DNA of 64,000 nucleotides from JALYNX01 sp963746905 (GCA_963746905.1 CAVVCY010000001.1:342941-406940); one strand, 5' to 3'. Shown: positions 43,103-50,546, numbered from the stretch's first letter. Notes: generated by a model from the sequence alone, not told the origin. Numbers and translations are program-made.

Positions 43103-43188
43103 CGGCGACGGGTCGACGGAAAGCGGCTGGGATGAGGAGTTACCACTGTCGCGTCTTGGCTTTGGTCCTGGTGGTCGGTCTGGCGCAC
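43103..43188 (+). pseudogene. Second truncated lipoprotein signal-peptide relic before att repeat D
   Basis: After the stop at 43102, GACGGCGACGGGTCGACGG, an ATG at 43132 and the codons MRSYHCRVLALVLVVGLA repeat the start of the gene at 41723, then stop at the arm repeat just before the lipobox cysteine. Same break point as at 29440. Confidence 0.65.
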
Positions 43189-43360
43189 GTGTGTAGCCAT
43201 TTGTGTAGCCGTACGTAGCCGGACAGGACGACACCAGACAGCATGACCGATCAGATTTCGTAGACGGGACGGCACCAAACATCACGTACTCGGACTGGGC
43301 GGACGTGGTGGGCGGGACTGTTAATCCATTGGTTGTAGGTCCGAGTCCTACCCGCGGAGC
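43189..43360 (+). mobile_element. att-type repeat D: arm plus 46-base tRNA-Asn 3' fragment (outer end of island)
   Basis: TGTGTAGCCAT, TTGTGTAGCCG and TACGTAGCCGG start the arm. The core 43315-43360 matches tRNA-Asn except for C at 43341 in the T loop, and ends at GAGC before different flanking DNA. As the copy farthest from the tRNA it would be the displaced original 3' end in a series of integrations; the T-loop change shows it is not under tRNA selection. Confidence 0.8.
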
Positions 43361-43431
43361 CCAGAACCACGCGCCGTAACCAGCGGGTTCCTGGTCACGG
43401 ATCGGACGGCACTGGATGCGCGGCGAATCCG

Positions 43432-44181
43432 CTACTGGTCGATAGTGATCGACTCGATGATGGTTTGCATTTGGCTGACGTCGGCGGCGGGGGTCCCGAT
43501 GAAATGTTGGGTAAGGAACACCTGGCGCTCGCCGTTCACATCGACGATGTAGACGCTGGCGGTCCCGTCACCCAAGAGCACAAAGAATTTGTCGACCGGC
43601 ACGCTGTGCCAGATTTGAAGATGCCCGGGAACGTCGATGTTGCACGTTGCCGTTTCGGGATCGTCTTCTACGGTCAGGTCGATTCTTTTCGCCGGTAGGC
43701 CGCCGAGTGTGGTGTCTTCTGGCCCGGTAGCCACCGTGTGAGGCTGGTCGAGGAGGGCTTGGGCGAGATCGTCGACACTGGGGCCGACCTCCATCAGTTC
43801 GCCCCCTTCTTCTCCCGCGGTTCCCACGCACGGATCGGAGTAGATCGCATCGACGATGACGGGGTAAAACGAGACCTCCTCCTCTGAGTCGTAGTTCTTG
43901 GCGACCCCTGGCGGGATCGCCGGGTCAATCTCCCAGCCTTCGGGCAGGGTCATTGTGAAGCCGGCGACGTTCCATGCGGAAGACGGAATGTGATAAGTGC
44001 CGGGCTCAACAGGTCCGCTTGGAGGCCACTCAGAGTTGGCCGTTGCAACGGTCGTGGAGGCCATGGTCGTCGAAGTACTGCTCGGAGCAGTGTCTTGGGC
44101 GGCTTGGGAGGCACAGGCCACCAGCCCAATGGCGACGGCCACGAGCCACACTCTTCTCAGTCTCCACAACTTCATAACCAT
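43432..44181 (-). CDS. Putative lipoprotein of unknown function
   Basis: 249 residues from ATG at 44181, with GGGAG upstream. Seen: signal peptide LVAVAIGLVAC with a lipobox-type cysteine, a Ser/Thr linker, then a single domain starting VAGFTMTLPEGWEIDPAI and containing GLPAKRIDLTVEDDPE and a final IIESITIDQ. This pattern resembles secreted proteins that end like PsbP/LpqN-type domains, but no confident family is assigned. Same strand as the following sigma-linked set but separated by 70 bases. Confidence 0.7.
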   Translation of the reverse strand: MVMKLWRLRRVWLVAVAIGLVACASQAAQDTAPSSTSTTMASTTVATANSEWPPSGPVEPGTYHIPSSAWNVAGFTMTLPEGWEIDPAIPPGVAKNYDSEEEVSFYPVIVDAIYSDPCVGTAGEEGGELMEVGPSVDDLAQALLDQPHTVATGPEDTTLGGLPAKRIDLTVEDDPETATCNIDVPGHLQIWHSVPVDKFFVLLGDGTASVYIVDVNGERQVFLTQHFIGTPAADVSQMQTIIESITIDQ

Positions 44182-44251
44182 CAACTCCCTCTGTTGCAGG
44201 CGGGTCTTCCGCCCTAAGGTCGGTTCCTCTACGGGTCCAGCCGTTGCACGC

Positions 44252-44923
44252 CTATCCGGAGTCCCAGTTGTCTGTTGTGAGGGTGAAGACCAGCCTGAAG
44301 CCGAGGTTGTTGTTGATCGGTTCCGCATGCATCGAGTCGATGATGGCGTGGGCTTCGGCCAGGTCGGCCTGGCTCGTGCCCGATCTCGCCTCGAGGATGA
44401 TGGCGATCGTTATCCCCTCGATGTCGACGACCCACTTCTCCGATCCGGCCGTGCCGAGGCGTCGGTATGTTCCGTCATGCCCGGCGACAGTGACCGCCGT
44501 CGCATGGTCATCAGCAATGGCCCCCTGCGGCACGACTTTGATGCGGATCTCGACGTCACCTGACCCGTATCCGTTGTGCATCCAACTGCGATTGCACCAC
44601 CCTGCGTTGCAACGGCGCCCGTCCCACGAATACACCCCCGCCGGGTTCCAGGCGGCGGTCGGCCAGCCGTAGTTGATCTCGCCCTCATACGTGGTCACCT
44701 TCCTGGCGGCGGTAACGGATTCGGCCCCACCGACCGTGGTCGTCGTGGGCTCAGCCGGACCCACTGTCGTTGCGATGCTCTCCGCCGTGCTTGGGGTCGG
44801 CCCGATGGCTTGTGTCGCTGATGTCGGGGTGTCGGATGACGTTTGGCAGGCGGCGATCGCGACAAGCACCGTTAACAGCAGGGCGGTTGTCCACAGGTCA
44901 CTTGAATTCGACCGGATCGTCAA
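44252..44923 (-). CDS. Putative lipoprotein of unknown function in sigma operon
   Basis: 223 residues from TTG at 44923, which overlaps the stop of the upstream gene by four bases; the longer open frame covers that gene and is not used. Seen: hydrophobic signal WTTALLLTVLVAIAAC with lipobox cysteine, a Thr/Ser linker, then a domain with YGWPTAAWNPAGVYSWDG, DVEIRIKVVPQG and a final AHAIIDSMHAEPINNN. Four cysteines/tryptophans cluster in CNAGWCNRSW. Third gene of the sigma operon. Function unknown. Confidence 0.7.
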   Translation of the reverse strand: MTIRSNSSDLWTTALLLTVLVAIAACQTSSDTPTSATQAIGPTPSTAESIATTVGPAEPTTTTVGGAESVTAARKVTTYEGEINYGWPTAAWNPAGVYSWDGRRCNAGWCNRSWMHNGYGSGDVEIRIKVVPQGAIADDHATAVTVAGHDGTYRRLGTAGSEKWVVDIEGITIAIILEARSGTSQADLAEAHAIIDSMHAEPINNNLGFRLVFTLTTDNWDSG

Positions 44924-45789
44924 GGCGTGTCCCCGGTCAACCAACCCGCGTCGGGGGCGTAGTCGTAGGCGATGACCTCGCCGTCGCGCGTAGCGGACGT
45001 CCACGCATAGAAGCGCAATGTCTCGGGGTTGAGGCCGTAGGGCGGATCGCCGAGGAACGTGAAGACCATGGTGGGTGGGCCCGGTGGATCGCCCGGCTGC
45101 CGTTCGGCAGGGTGGGCGAACTCGATGGGATAGCCGTAGGGGGGCCCAATCTGCTCGTCGGTCTCGCCGGTCGCTAGATCGGTGACCCAAACGTGGAAGT
45201 CGCCCTGTTTTGGCGTGTCGTTGTCGATGCCGACCAGGTAGTCGGCAAGCCCGTCGCCGGTCGTCTCCAGCACCAGGCCGTAGGCGATGAGCAGCCCCGG
45301 TTCAAGATCCGCTGCGAGTGGTGGCTCGGCTGCCAGTTCGATGTACCAATGCGCTTGCCCTTCCGGATAGAAGGCGACGCGAACCACGTCGACCCAACCC
45401 TCGGCGGCGTCGAGGGGGTCCTGCCACGTCAGCAATCCGTCCTCCTCAGTGGCCATGGGAGAAACCAGGGTTCCGCTCTCGCGCACCGGGCCAGGCCAGA
45501 CCAGCGGTACAAAGGGCGTGGTTGGTTGGCCTGCCGTCGAGACCGTGGTCGGGGTGGGGACGGTGGTTTGATCCACGACCTGGCCGCCACCTCCCCTGAG
45601 GGCGATATACAGCCCGCCCACTGTCAGGACAACAACGAACGCGGCCAGGGCCCACGCAAGCCCCCGTCCCATCCTCGGACGTGGGGGCGGGGTTCCGACG
45701 TCCACCAGGCGCGGTGGTGCGTTGTTGACCGTCGGGTCTGATTCGATCTGCCGTCCGTAGTCACGGAGCTGGGTCAAGAGGTCGCTCAC
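44920..45789 (-). CDS. Membrane-anchored partner of ECF sigma factor (chromosomal copy)
   Basis: 289 residues from GTG at 45789, overlapping the sigma stop. Seen: cytoplasmic start of about 40 residues, membrane helix (LAWALAAFVVVLTVGGLYIA) and the linker VDQTTVPTPTTV, nearly identical to the cassette 2 protein at 28172. The exterior part differs (EEDGLLTWQDPLDAAEGW, TDLATGETDEQIGPPYG). This suggests a common membrane module with exchanged exterior domains. An anti-sigma role is inferred from the operon only. Confidence 0.7.
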   Translation of the reverse strand: MSDLLTQLRDYGRQIESDPTVNNAPPRLVDVGTPPPRPRMGRGLAWALAAFVVVLTVGGLYIALRGGGGQVVDQTTVPTPTTVSTAGQPTTPFVPLVWPGPVRESGTLVSPMATEEDGLLTWQDPLDAAEGWVDVVRVAFYPEGQAHWYIELAAEPPLAADLEPGLLIAYGLVLETTGDGLADYLVGIDNDTPKQGDFHVWVTDLATGETDEQIGPPYGYPIEFAHPAERQPGDPPGPPTMVFTFLGDPPYGLNPETLRFYAWTSATRDGEVIAYDYAPDAGWLTGDTP

Positions 45790-46256
45790 AGCTCCACCCC
45801 CAGATCCCTGCGTAGTCTGGTCATCCCCCGCCGTTCGTGAAGCTGCACGGTCCCTCTCGCCAAGCCCAACAGCTCAGCGACTTCGCTCAGAGTCCATTCG
45901 AAGCAATGGAGCAACATGATCACCTCTCGCTGACGCACCGAAAGCCGACCCAACGCTGCAGGCAGACCGGGTTCAACCCACGGAATCTCCGAAGACAGGA
46001 CCGGAGGCAGGAAAGGGGCGCGCTGGCGGCTCAGATTCCGTCGTGCCCGGTTACGGCCCACCCCAAACACGTAGCCCACCGGGTTGGCAGCCTTCATCAC
46101 CCGATCCCAATGCTCCCAGGCGAAAGCCAACGCCTCGGCGGTCGCTTCCTGGGCAAGGTCGAATCCAAAAGCCGCACCAAGAGCCAAACGCAGCCGCGGC
46201 TCAGCAACCCGAGCGAACTCAGCAAACGTGTCGGTTGCCGGGGTTCTCTGATCCAT
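45786..46256 (-). CDS. ECF-type RNA polymerase sigma factor (chromosomal flank)
   Basis: 156 residues from ATG at 46256, with GAGGAG upstream; the longer frame to 46355 has no better start. Seen: region 2 (AQEATAEALAFAWEHWDRV, NPVGYVFGVGRNRARR) and region 4 (RLSVRQREVIMLLHCFEWTL, VAELLGLARGTVQLHERRG). It aligns along its whole length with the cassette 2 sigma factor. First gene of a three-gene minus-strand operon. Confidence 0.87.
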   Translation of the reverse strand: MDQRTPATDTFAEFARVAEPRLRLALGAAFGFDLAQEATAEALAFAWEHWDRVMKAANPVGYVFGVGRNRARRNLSRQRAPFLPPVLSSEIPWVEPGLPAALGRLSVRQREVIMLLHCFEWTLSEVAELLGLARGTVQLHERRGMTRLRRDLGVEL

Positions 46257-46410
46257 GCTCCTCACTGGCAATAGTGCCTCACCGCGCCCAGATGTAAGAC
46301 AACAATCTCGAAGATCCTGGCAAGGGGTATCTTGAGCCGGTAACTGACAGGACACAAAGGACCGTTATTCGTCTCCTCCAGTAACCGAACAAGAGTTCTC
46401 GAATGGAGCA

Positions 46411-46836
46411 ATGATCATGAAAAGCAGAGCGATGGCATGTGTGTTGGCGACGATCGTCGCCCTGAGTGCGTGTGCCGATGGGAGCACGGATGAGTCGGTG
46501 CCCGGTGCAACGACATCGGACACGGCAGGTACAACCACTGTGGCGGCGGCCGGCCAGGACGAAGCATTGGGGAATTTGGAGGGCGAGATTGACAGCCTGG
46601 GCGAAGCCATAACATCATCAGAGTCGGGCCAGGAGTTGAGCTCGGCATGGACCACGCTCAAAGCCGAGTTGACCGCCGCCATCGCAACCTTGAGGTCTCA
46701 AGGCGACGTGGCACGGGACGAGGTCCAGTCTGCCCTCGACACTTTCGAGCAGAAGTTGGATGACCTCGATGTCGAGGAGAACGTACGGGCTGCGTGGGAC
46801 CAACTGCGCTCTCACGTCGAGCAATTGACGAGCTAG
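46411..46836 (+). CDS. Small coiled-coil lipoprotein
   Basis: 141 residues from ATG 46411 (or 46417). Seen: signal peptide VLATIVALSAC with lipobox, a short Thr linker, then an alpha-helical region with heptad-like spacing (LEGEIDSLGEAI, LKAELTAAIATLRSQGD, LDTFEQKLDDLDVEENVRA). Likely an exported helical bundle. No family recognised. Divergent from the sigma operon. Confidence 0.72.
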   Translation: MIMKSRAMACVLATIVALSACADGSTDESVPGATTSDTAGTTTVAAAGQDEALGNLEGEIDSLGEAITSSESGQELSSAWTTLKAELTAAIATLRSQGDVARDEVQSALDTFEQKLDDLDVEENVRAAWDQLRSHVEQLTS

Positions 46837-46912
46837 CTGCTGTGGCCTCGACGGCGGTCAGGTCCTTTAGCCATTTGTATGGCGCGGCTTGAGCCACGTC
46901 TAGATTCGGTAG

Positions 46913-47368
46913 ATGGAAGACCCGTTAGTACCGCTGAGCTTCGCAGTTCCGCATACCTACGCCTGGTCCGACTTTCACTTGGAGCCGTTGGGTGAACAGC
47001 ACAACGACCGTGACCATGATGCATGGATGTCGAGCATCGACCACATCCGGTCTACTCCCGGATTCAGTGAACACGAGGAGCCGGATTGGCCGGTAGCCAT
47101 GACGCTCGAGTCGAACTTGGAGGATCTGGTCCGACACGCCAAGGACTTCGAGGAGCGCAGAGGCTTCACCTATTCGATCCTCGATGGTGACGATGTCATC
47201 GGCTGTATCTACATCTATCCAGATCGCCGGTCGGGGCACGACGCGCTGGTCAGTTCATGGGTGCGAGAGAGTCGTGCCGAGGTGGATACGGCGGTTCGAG
47301 AGGCTTTGTCAACGTGGATCGATGAGGCATGGCCCTTCTTAGATCCTCACTACGCAGGGAGAGGGTAA
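46913..47368 (+). CDS. GNAT-like acetyltransferase family protein
   Basis: 151 residues from ATG 46913. Seen: HLEPLGEQHNDRDHDAWMSS, GFTYSILDGDDVIGCIYIYP and VREALSTWIDEAWPF, which follow the beta4-beta5 and final helix pattern of GNAT proteins. The acetyl-CoA loop (Q/RxxGxG/A) is not clearly present; RRSGHDA lies at its place. The enzyme may be inactive or noncanonical. Stand-alone gene. Confidence 0.6.
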   Translation: MEDPLVPLSFAVPHTYAWSDFHLEPLGEQHNDRDHDAWMSSIDHIRSTPGFSEHEEPDWPVAMTLESNLEDLVRHAKDFEERRGFTYSILDGDDVIGCIYIYPDRRSGHDALVSSWVRESRAEVDTAVREALSTWIDEAWPFLDPHYAGRG

Positions 47369-47441
47369 GCCACTCATAAGTGCTGTTCGAGAAGACTCTT
47401 GTTCTGTGTGCGTACTTGTCTTCTCATCCGCTGGAGCCTAC

Positions 47442-47454
47442 CTTACGTAGTAAG
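47442..47454 (+). promoter_or_regulatory. Inverted repeat upstream of the 47486 gene pair
   Basis: CTTAC-GTA-GTAAG is a perfect five-base inverted repeat with a three-base centre, 32 bases before the ATG at 47486. Its size suits a TetR- or MarR-type operator. No regulator gene is adjacent. Confidence 0.35.
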
Positions 47455-47485
47455 TGCACGGTGTAACATTGCGGGGTGAGTGCCG

Positions 47486-47587
47486 ATGGACTCGGTAAGG
47501 AAGTCAGCGCTAGTCGCGGGCGTGTTCTACCTGATCACGTTCCTCGCGATAACGACCTTTCCCCTCTACGGCCCGGTTCGCCGGTGA
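47486..47587 (+). pseudogene. DUF4386-like N-terminal fragment
   Basis: ATG 47486 opens a 33-residue peptide, MDSVRKSALVAGVFYLITFL followed by 13 more, that resembles the start of DUF4386 membrane proteins, which are about 220 residues long. It stops at TGA 47585-47587, which overlaps the GTG of the next gene. It is either a remnant of a truncated gene or a short coupled leader ORF. Confidence 0.5.
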
Positions 47588-47967
47588 ATCTGACAGCCAC
47601 TGTCGCGGTCGTCTTGCTTGGAGTTGTGTCCGTTTTCCAGATCGCCCTCGCACTGGGAGCTCCACTTGGAAATGCGGCCTGGGGCGGCCGGCATGATGGT
47701 GTGCTGCCGTTCGGGTTGCGAATCGCATCCGCTGTCGTCGGCGTCCTGGTCTACCCACTCATAGGGGCGTTCGTTCTCGCATCGGCCGGTCTCGTCGAGG
47801 CGGACTGGATGCCTGGAACCGGGAAAGTGGGAATGTGGGTATTGACTGGCTTCTTCAGCATCGGGGCTATTGCCAACTTCGCGTCTCGTTCGAAAGCGGA
47901 GCGATATTGGGGTCCGGTTTCACTTGCGATCGCCGTCTGCTGTGGCCTCATCGCGATAATGCTCTAG
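47584..47967 (+). CDS. Small multi-pass membrane protein of unknown function
   Basis: 127 residues from GTG 47584, overlapping the previous short ORF by four bases; an in-frame GTG at 47476 would run through that ORF in another frame. Seen: four hydrophobic helices (TATVAVVLLGVVSVFQIALA, IASAVVGVLVYPLIGAFVLA, MWVLTGFFSIGAIANF, GPVSLAIAVCCGLIAIML) and the segment LGAPLGNAAWGGRHDGVLP between the first two, which recurs in an uncharacterised family of small integral membrane proteins. No function known. Confidence 0.68.
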   Translation: MNLTATVAVVLLGVVSVFQIALALGAPLGNAAWGGRHDGVLPFGLRIASAVVGVLVYPLIGAFVLASAGLVEADWMPGTGKVGMWVLTGFFSIGAIANFASRSKAERYWGPVSLAIAVCCGLIAIML

Positions 47968-48172
47968 TCCGTGCACGACGAAGGGCCCTAGCCGCCGAAG
48001 TCGACGTTTCGCACGCAGCCCGGGACCCGCAACGAAGGCGCCCGACCGCTCTCAGGCAGGCATCGCGGTGAGTGGCAAGGATGACCAGAAGCGTGCGGAT
48101 CGCTCGACCGCGAGTCGAGCCAGCGGTGTTTTGTCTTCGTTCTCGGGTCGAGTCTCAACGTAGGATTCCTGC

Positions 48173-48535
48173 ATGTCTGTAGCCGAGTGCCTGGTCGATG
48201 CGATTGCATCACAGGATCAGGAAGCGATTGCGGCATGTTTCAAGGCGGATGCGACGTTTCGGGCACTGATCCCATCGGGTCTCCGCGAGCGCTCCGGCTC
48301 CGCCGAAGCCGCTGCGCTGATAGCTGCTTGGTTCGAAGACTCGACCGAGCTGGAGCTTCTCGACGAACACTCGGGCGAGGTCGGCGATCGATTCCACATC
48401 TCGTACCGCTTTACCGGCATCGAAGACGGTGAGAGATTCGTGGTCGAACAGCAGGTGTTCTGCACTGTGGGCGACGACATGATCGAACGCGCCGATCTGC
48501 TTTGTTCGGGGTTTCGGAACCTCAAACCACAGTGA
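48173..48535 (+). CDS. SnoaL/NTF2-like domain protein
   Basis: 120 residues from ATG 48173. Seen: helix AECLVDAIASQDQEAIAACF, then ATFRALIPSGLRER and strands around FHISYRFTGIEDGERF and FVVEQQVFCTVGDDMIERA, the alpha+beta barrel order of SnoaL-like NTF2 proteins. Members bind small molecules or act as isomerases/cyclases, and ligand is unknown. Single gene; the 205 bases upstream hold no recognisable gene. Confidence 0.75.
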   Translation: MSVAECLVDAIASQDQEAIAACFKADATFRALIPSGLRERSGSAEAAALIAAWFEDSTELELLDEHSGEVGDRFHISYRFTGIEDGERFVVEQQVFCTVGDDMIERADLLCSGFRNLKPQ

Positions 48536-48737
48536 GGGCGGCGCGGGAGTGCCACGACTGGACATACCAACCAACCAGGGTCTCGGCGCCACGCAGCGAA
48601 CCGACAAAGTCCACCACGTCGGCATTTGACCAGCTGACCCGACTCGACCCAATGAAGGCGATCGGTCAGTTGGCTGACGAGTCCCATCAGGTCTGATTGG
48701 CTTCCTGTAGCCAAGGTGAGGGAAACTTCAGTGGGAA

Positions 48738-49133
48738 TCAGGACAGGTGAGCGATCACTGAGATCTCGATGATCGCCTCCGGCTCGTACAACTCGGTCAC
48801 ACCAACAGCGGTCCACGCAGGAAACGGCTTGGACTTGACGAACTCACGATGGACCTCAACAGCATCATCGATGCGTTTCGACATGTCGACGTGATACGAA
48901 GTTATGGCCACGACGTTCCCCCAGTCGGCCCCAGCCGCCTCGAGGACGTCCAAGACGCTCATGTAAGCCTGTCGAATCATTGCCTTAGGGCCCTGCTCGT
49001 GTGCCTCAGCCCCCGTACACCCGGCCACGAAGAGAAGGTTGCCCACTCGGACAGCTGGCGAGAGGCGGGTCTCCTCGTACCAGTCGAGCTCTGCTCCCCA
49101 CGACGCTGGTGCGACTGCTTCTGGTTTAGACAT
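48738..49133 (-). CDS. RidA/YjgF-family protein
   Basis: 131 residues from ATG at 49133. Seen: LSPAVRVGNLLFVAGCTG, AMIRQAYMSVLDVLEAAGAD, VVAITSYHVDMSKRID and FPAWTAVGVTELYEPEAIIE, which follow the RidA trimer fold. RidA proteins hydrolyse reactive imines and enamines; the usual arginine before C-terminal region (R105 of E. coli RidA) appears replaced around PAWTAVGV, so the subgroup may lack deaminase activity. Confidence 0.85.
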   Translation of the reverse strand: MSKPEAVAPASWGAELDWYEETRLSPAVRVGNLLFVAGCTGAEAHEQGPKAMIRQAYMSVLDVLEAAGADWGNVVAITSYHVDMSKRIDDAVEVHREFVKSKPFPAWTAVGVTELYEPEAIIEISVIAHLS

Positions 49134-49203
49134 CACGGGGATGTTTGTCGTTCGAACGATCGGTGGCAACAGGTGGCTCGAGGCAGTCAGTCGATGACAT
49201 CGA

Positions 49204-49584
49204 TCACCGCCGTTTCCAACGCGATCGGAACCTGTACGAAGGTGGGACGCCAAACAATCGACGAGGTGGCCCTGTGAAGTCCTCCCGGTTCAACTCTCTC
49301 CCGAGTCGACGTTCGAAACAGCCGATGCAGATAACGAACCGACCTTCGCGGAAGGTGATTCCGCCTTCTGTCCACTCGACGATCTGGTCGTCGGGGCAGA
49401 CTGTGTCCCACAGTTCGTCATGGACGTAGAAGTCCTCATGAGCCTCTCGATGACCCTCCTTCAGGCGCCAGGCCGCAAGACCGCAGTCGGGACAGGCATC
49501 GAACCGATCGTCGTAGTCGAGGCCTTCGTACATGGACGATATTTGGTTGTGCGGACATACCTTCGAACTCGTCTCATCGAACAT
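49204..49584 (-). CDS. Small zinc-ribbon-like protein of unknown function
   Basis: 126 residues from ATG at 49584. Seen: CPHN near the start, CPDCG at about residue 40, HDELWDTVCPDD, and CIGCFERRLGRELNREDFTG near the end. The last segment recurs in an uncharacterised family in which it follows a D-E-x-W motif. The cysteine pairs suggest one or two zinc sites. Overlap with shadow frames of ridA is avoided by this start. Confidence 0.68.
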   Translation of the reverse strand: MFDETSSKVCPHNQISSMYEGLDYDDRFDACPDCGLAAWRLKEGHREAHEDFYVHDELWDTVCPDDQIVEWTEGGITFREGRFVICIGCFERRLGRELNREDFTGPPRRLFGVPPSYRFRSRWKRR

Positions 49585-49619
49585 ATGTTCGCAAAGTATT
49601 CCGGCAATCCGCAAGAAAC

Positions 49620-49739
49620 AAGACCCCTATGCGAGAAGCCCCCCTCCCGGCTTCGCCGGCTCTCCCCCCAACGCTCGCTTCGCTCACGGAGGGGAGAAAT
49701 GTTGAGGCTCGCTTCGGTCACTGGGGTAGATCCGAATGT
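49620..49739. terminator. GC-rich hairpin region between minus-strand genes
   Basis: CCGGC-TTCG-CCGG at about 49653 and a GAAGC/GCTTC-rich series (AACGCTCGCTTCGCTCACGG) form several small stems. No T tract is clear. It lies upstream of the 49204-49584 gene and downstream of the gene at 49740, a plausible terminator position. Confidence 0.35.
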
Positions 49740-50090
49740 TTAGCGGGGCCAGGGGAGTTCGCGCTCCTCGGCGAGGATCGCAAAATGAGCCTGTAGGTCG
49801 GTCGCGTAGTCAAAGGCTCCTGTGTTCCGTAGCCGAATCGCTACCCGCTTGAAGTACTCACTGAGTTGGGCTGCGTCGGCTTCGTAGGGCTCCAACCAGG
49901 TTTCTCCCAGTTCGTCCCCGCCGCTGTCCTCGCCGTTGCTGCGAATAAAGAGGTGGATCCAGCCGTAGGAGGAACCGTCGATCACACGCTGAGTGGTGGG
50001 GGAGCGCCGCTCGTGAGAACAGGCGTACATGAAGCGCTGCAACTCTTCCGGTGGAAGGGCTACCCCAGGGCGCTCGGGTCGGTGGCTCAT
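49740..50090 (-). CDS. Hypothetical protein
   Basis: 116 residues from ATG at 50090. Seen: LPPEELQRFMYACSHERRSP, GWIHLFIRSNGEDSGGDELG, WLEPYEADAAQLSEYFKRVA and DYATDLQAHFAILAEERELP, mixed alpha/beta with no signal peptide or membrane helix. No family recognised. The following gene is on the same strand 42 bases upstream. Confidence 0.6.
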   Translation of the reverse strand: MSHRPERPGVALPPEELQRFMYACSHERRSPTTQRVIDGSSYGWIHLFIRSNGEDSGGDELGETWLEPYEADAAQLSEYFKRVAIRLRNTGAFDYATDLQAHFAILAEERELPWPR

Positions 50091-50131
50091 ATGACGGCCT
50101 CGACCGATCAGCTTATCCGGCGCTCCCTTTC

Positions 50132-50341
50132 CTACTGCTTCTTGTCCTCTGCGCCATTGGGCGATCGACTCCACCAGATCAGGCCCAGGCCAACAAGGAC
50201 CGCGAGCGAGCCGAGGACCACCCACAACGTCTCGCCGGTCATCGCGCCTTCGGGCACAAAGTCGGCACCGAGGCCCTGCAGCGCCCACACCGAGCCAACC
50301 AGGACAAGGACGATCCCAAAGGAAAGACGGGTCTTGTTCAT
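50132..50341 (-). CDS. Small two-helix membrane protein
   Basis: 69 residues from ATG at 50341. Seen: LSFGIVLVLVGSVWALQGLG and LWVVLGSLAVLVGLGLIWW, two hydrophobic helices, followed by a charged tail SRSPNGAEDKKQ. Small proteins with this two-helix pattern are common in Actinobacteria without known function. Open frame upstream extends to 50497 but lacks a good start. Confidence 0.6.
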   Translation of the reverse strand: MNKTRLSFGIVLVLVGSVWALQGLGADFVPEGAMTGETLWVVLGSLAVLVGLGLIWWSRSPNGAEDKKQ

Positions 50342-50546
50342 CGAGGCCGACCCTAGCTCTTGACACGGGATACCCCATCTGTGGATAATCACCGTCACAT
50401 GAAGGCGACCTGGACCCTGAATTTCTTCGGCGCTGCTCAGCGTTTCTTCGGGTTCGCCTACTACTTCTATTTCGGCGCCTAGCGCCGATTTACCCACCCC
50501 CGCGTTACTCCTGACCTACCCCTCTGACGCAACGCGTCCTGAAACA

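Noticed and set aside
26563..43360. Integron or attC array
   Set aside because: The repeated site is a tRNA 3' half with direct arm repeats, not a folded attC, and no IntI or attI-like site was seen.
27370..43360. CRISPR array
   Set aside because: Only four repeats of about 170 bases, kilobases apart, with genes between. No short regular spacers and no cas genes.
47968..48172. Intergenic region as small RNA or gene
   Set aside because: No stable hairpin with T tract and no ORF with a plausible start was seen.
48536..48737. Possible minus-strand gene fragment (reading SRVSWSNADVVDFVGSL and AETLVGWYVQSW)
   Set aside because: Looks slightly protein-like, but there is no start, and the frame runs into the NTF2-like gene. 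Not enough to call.
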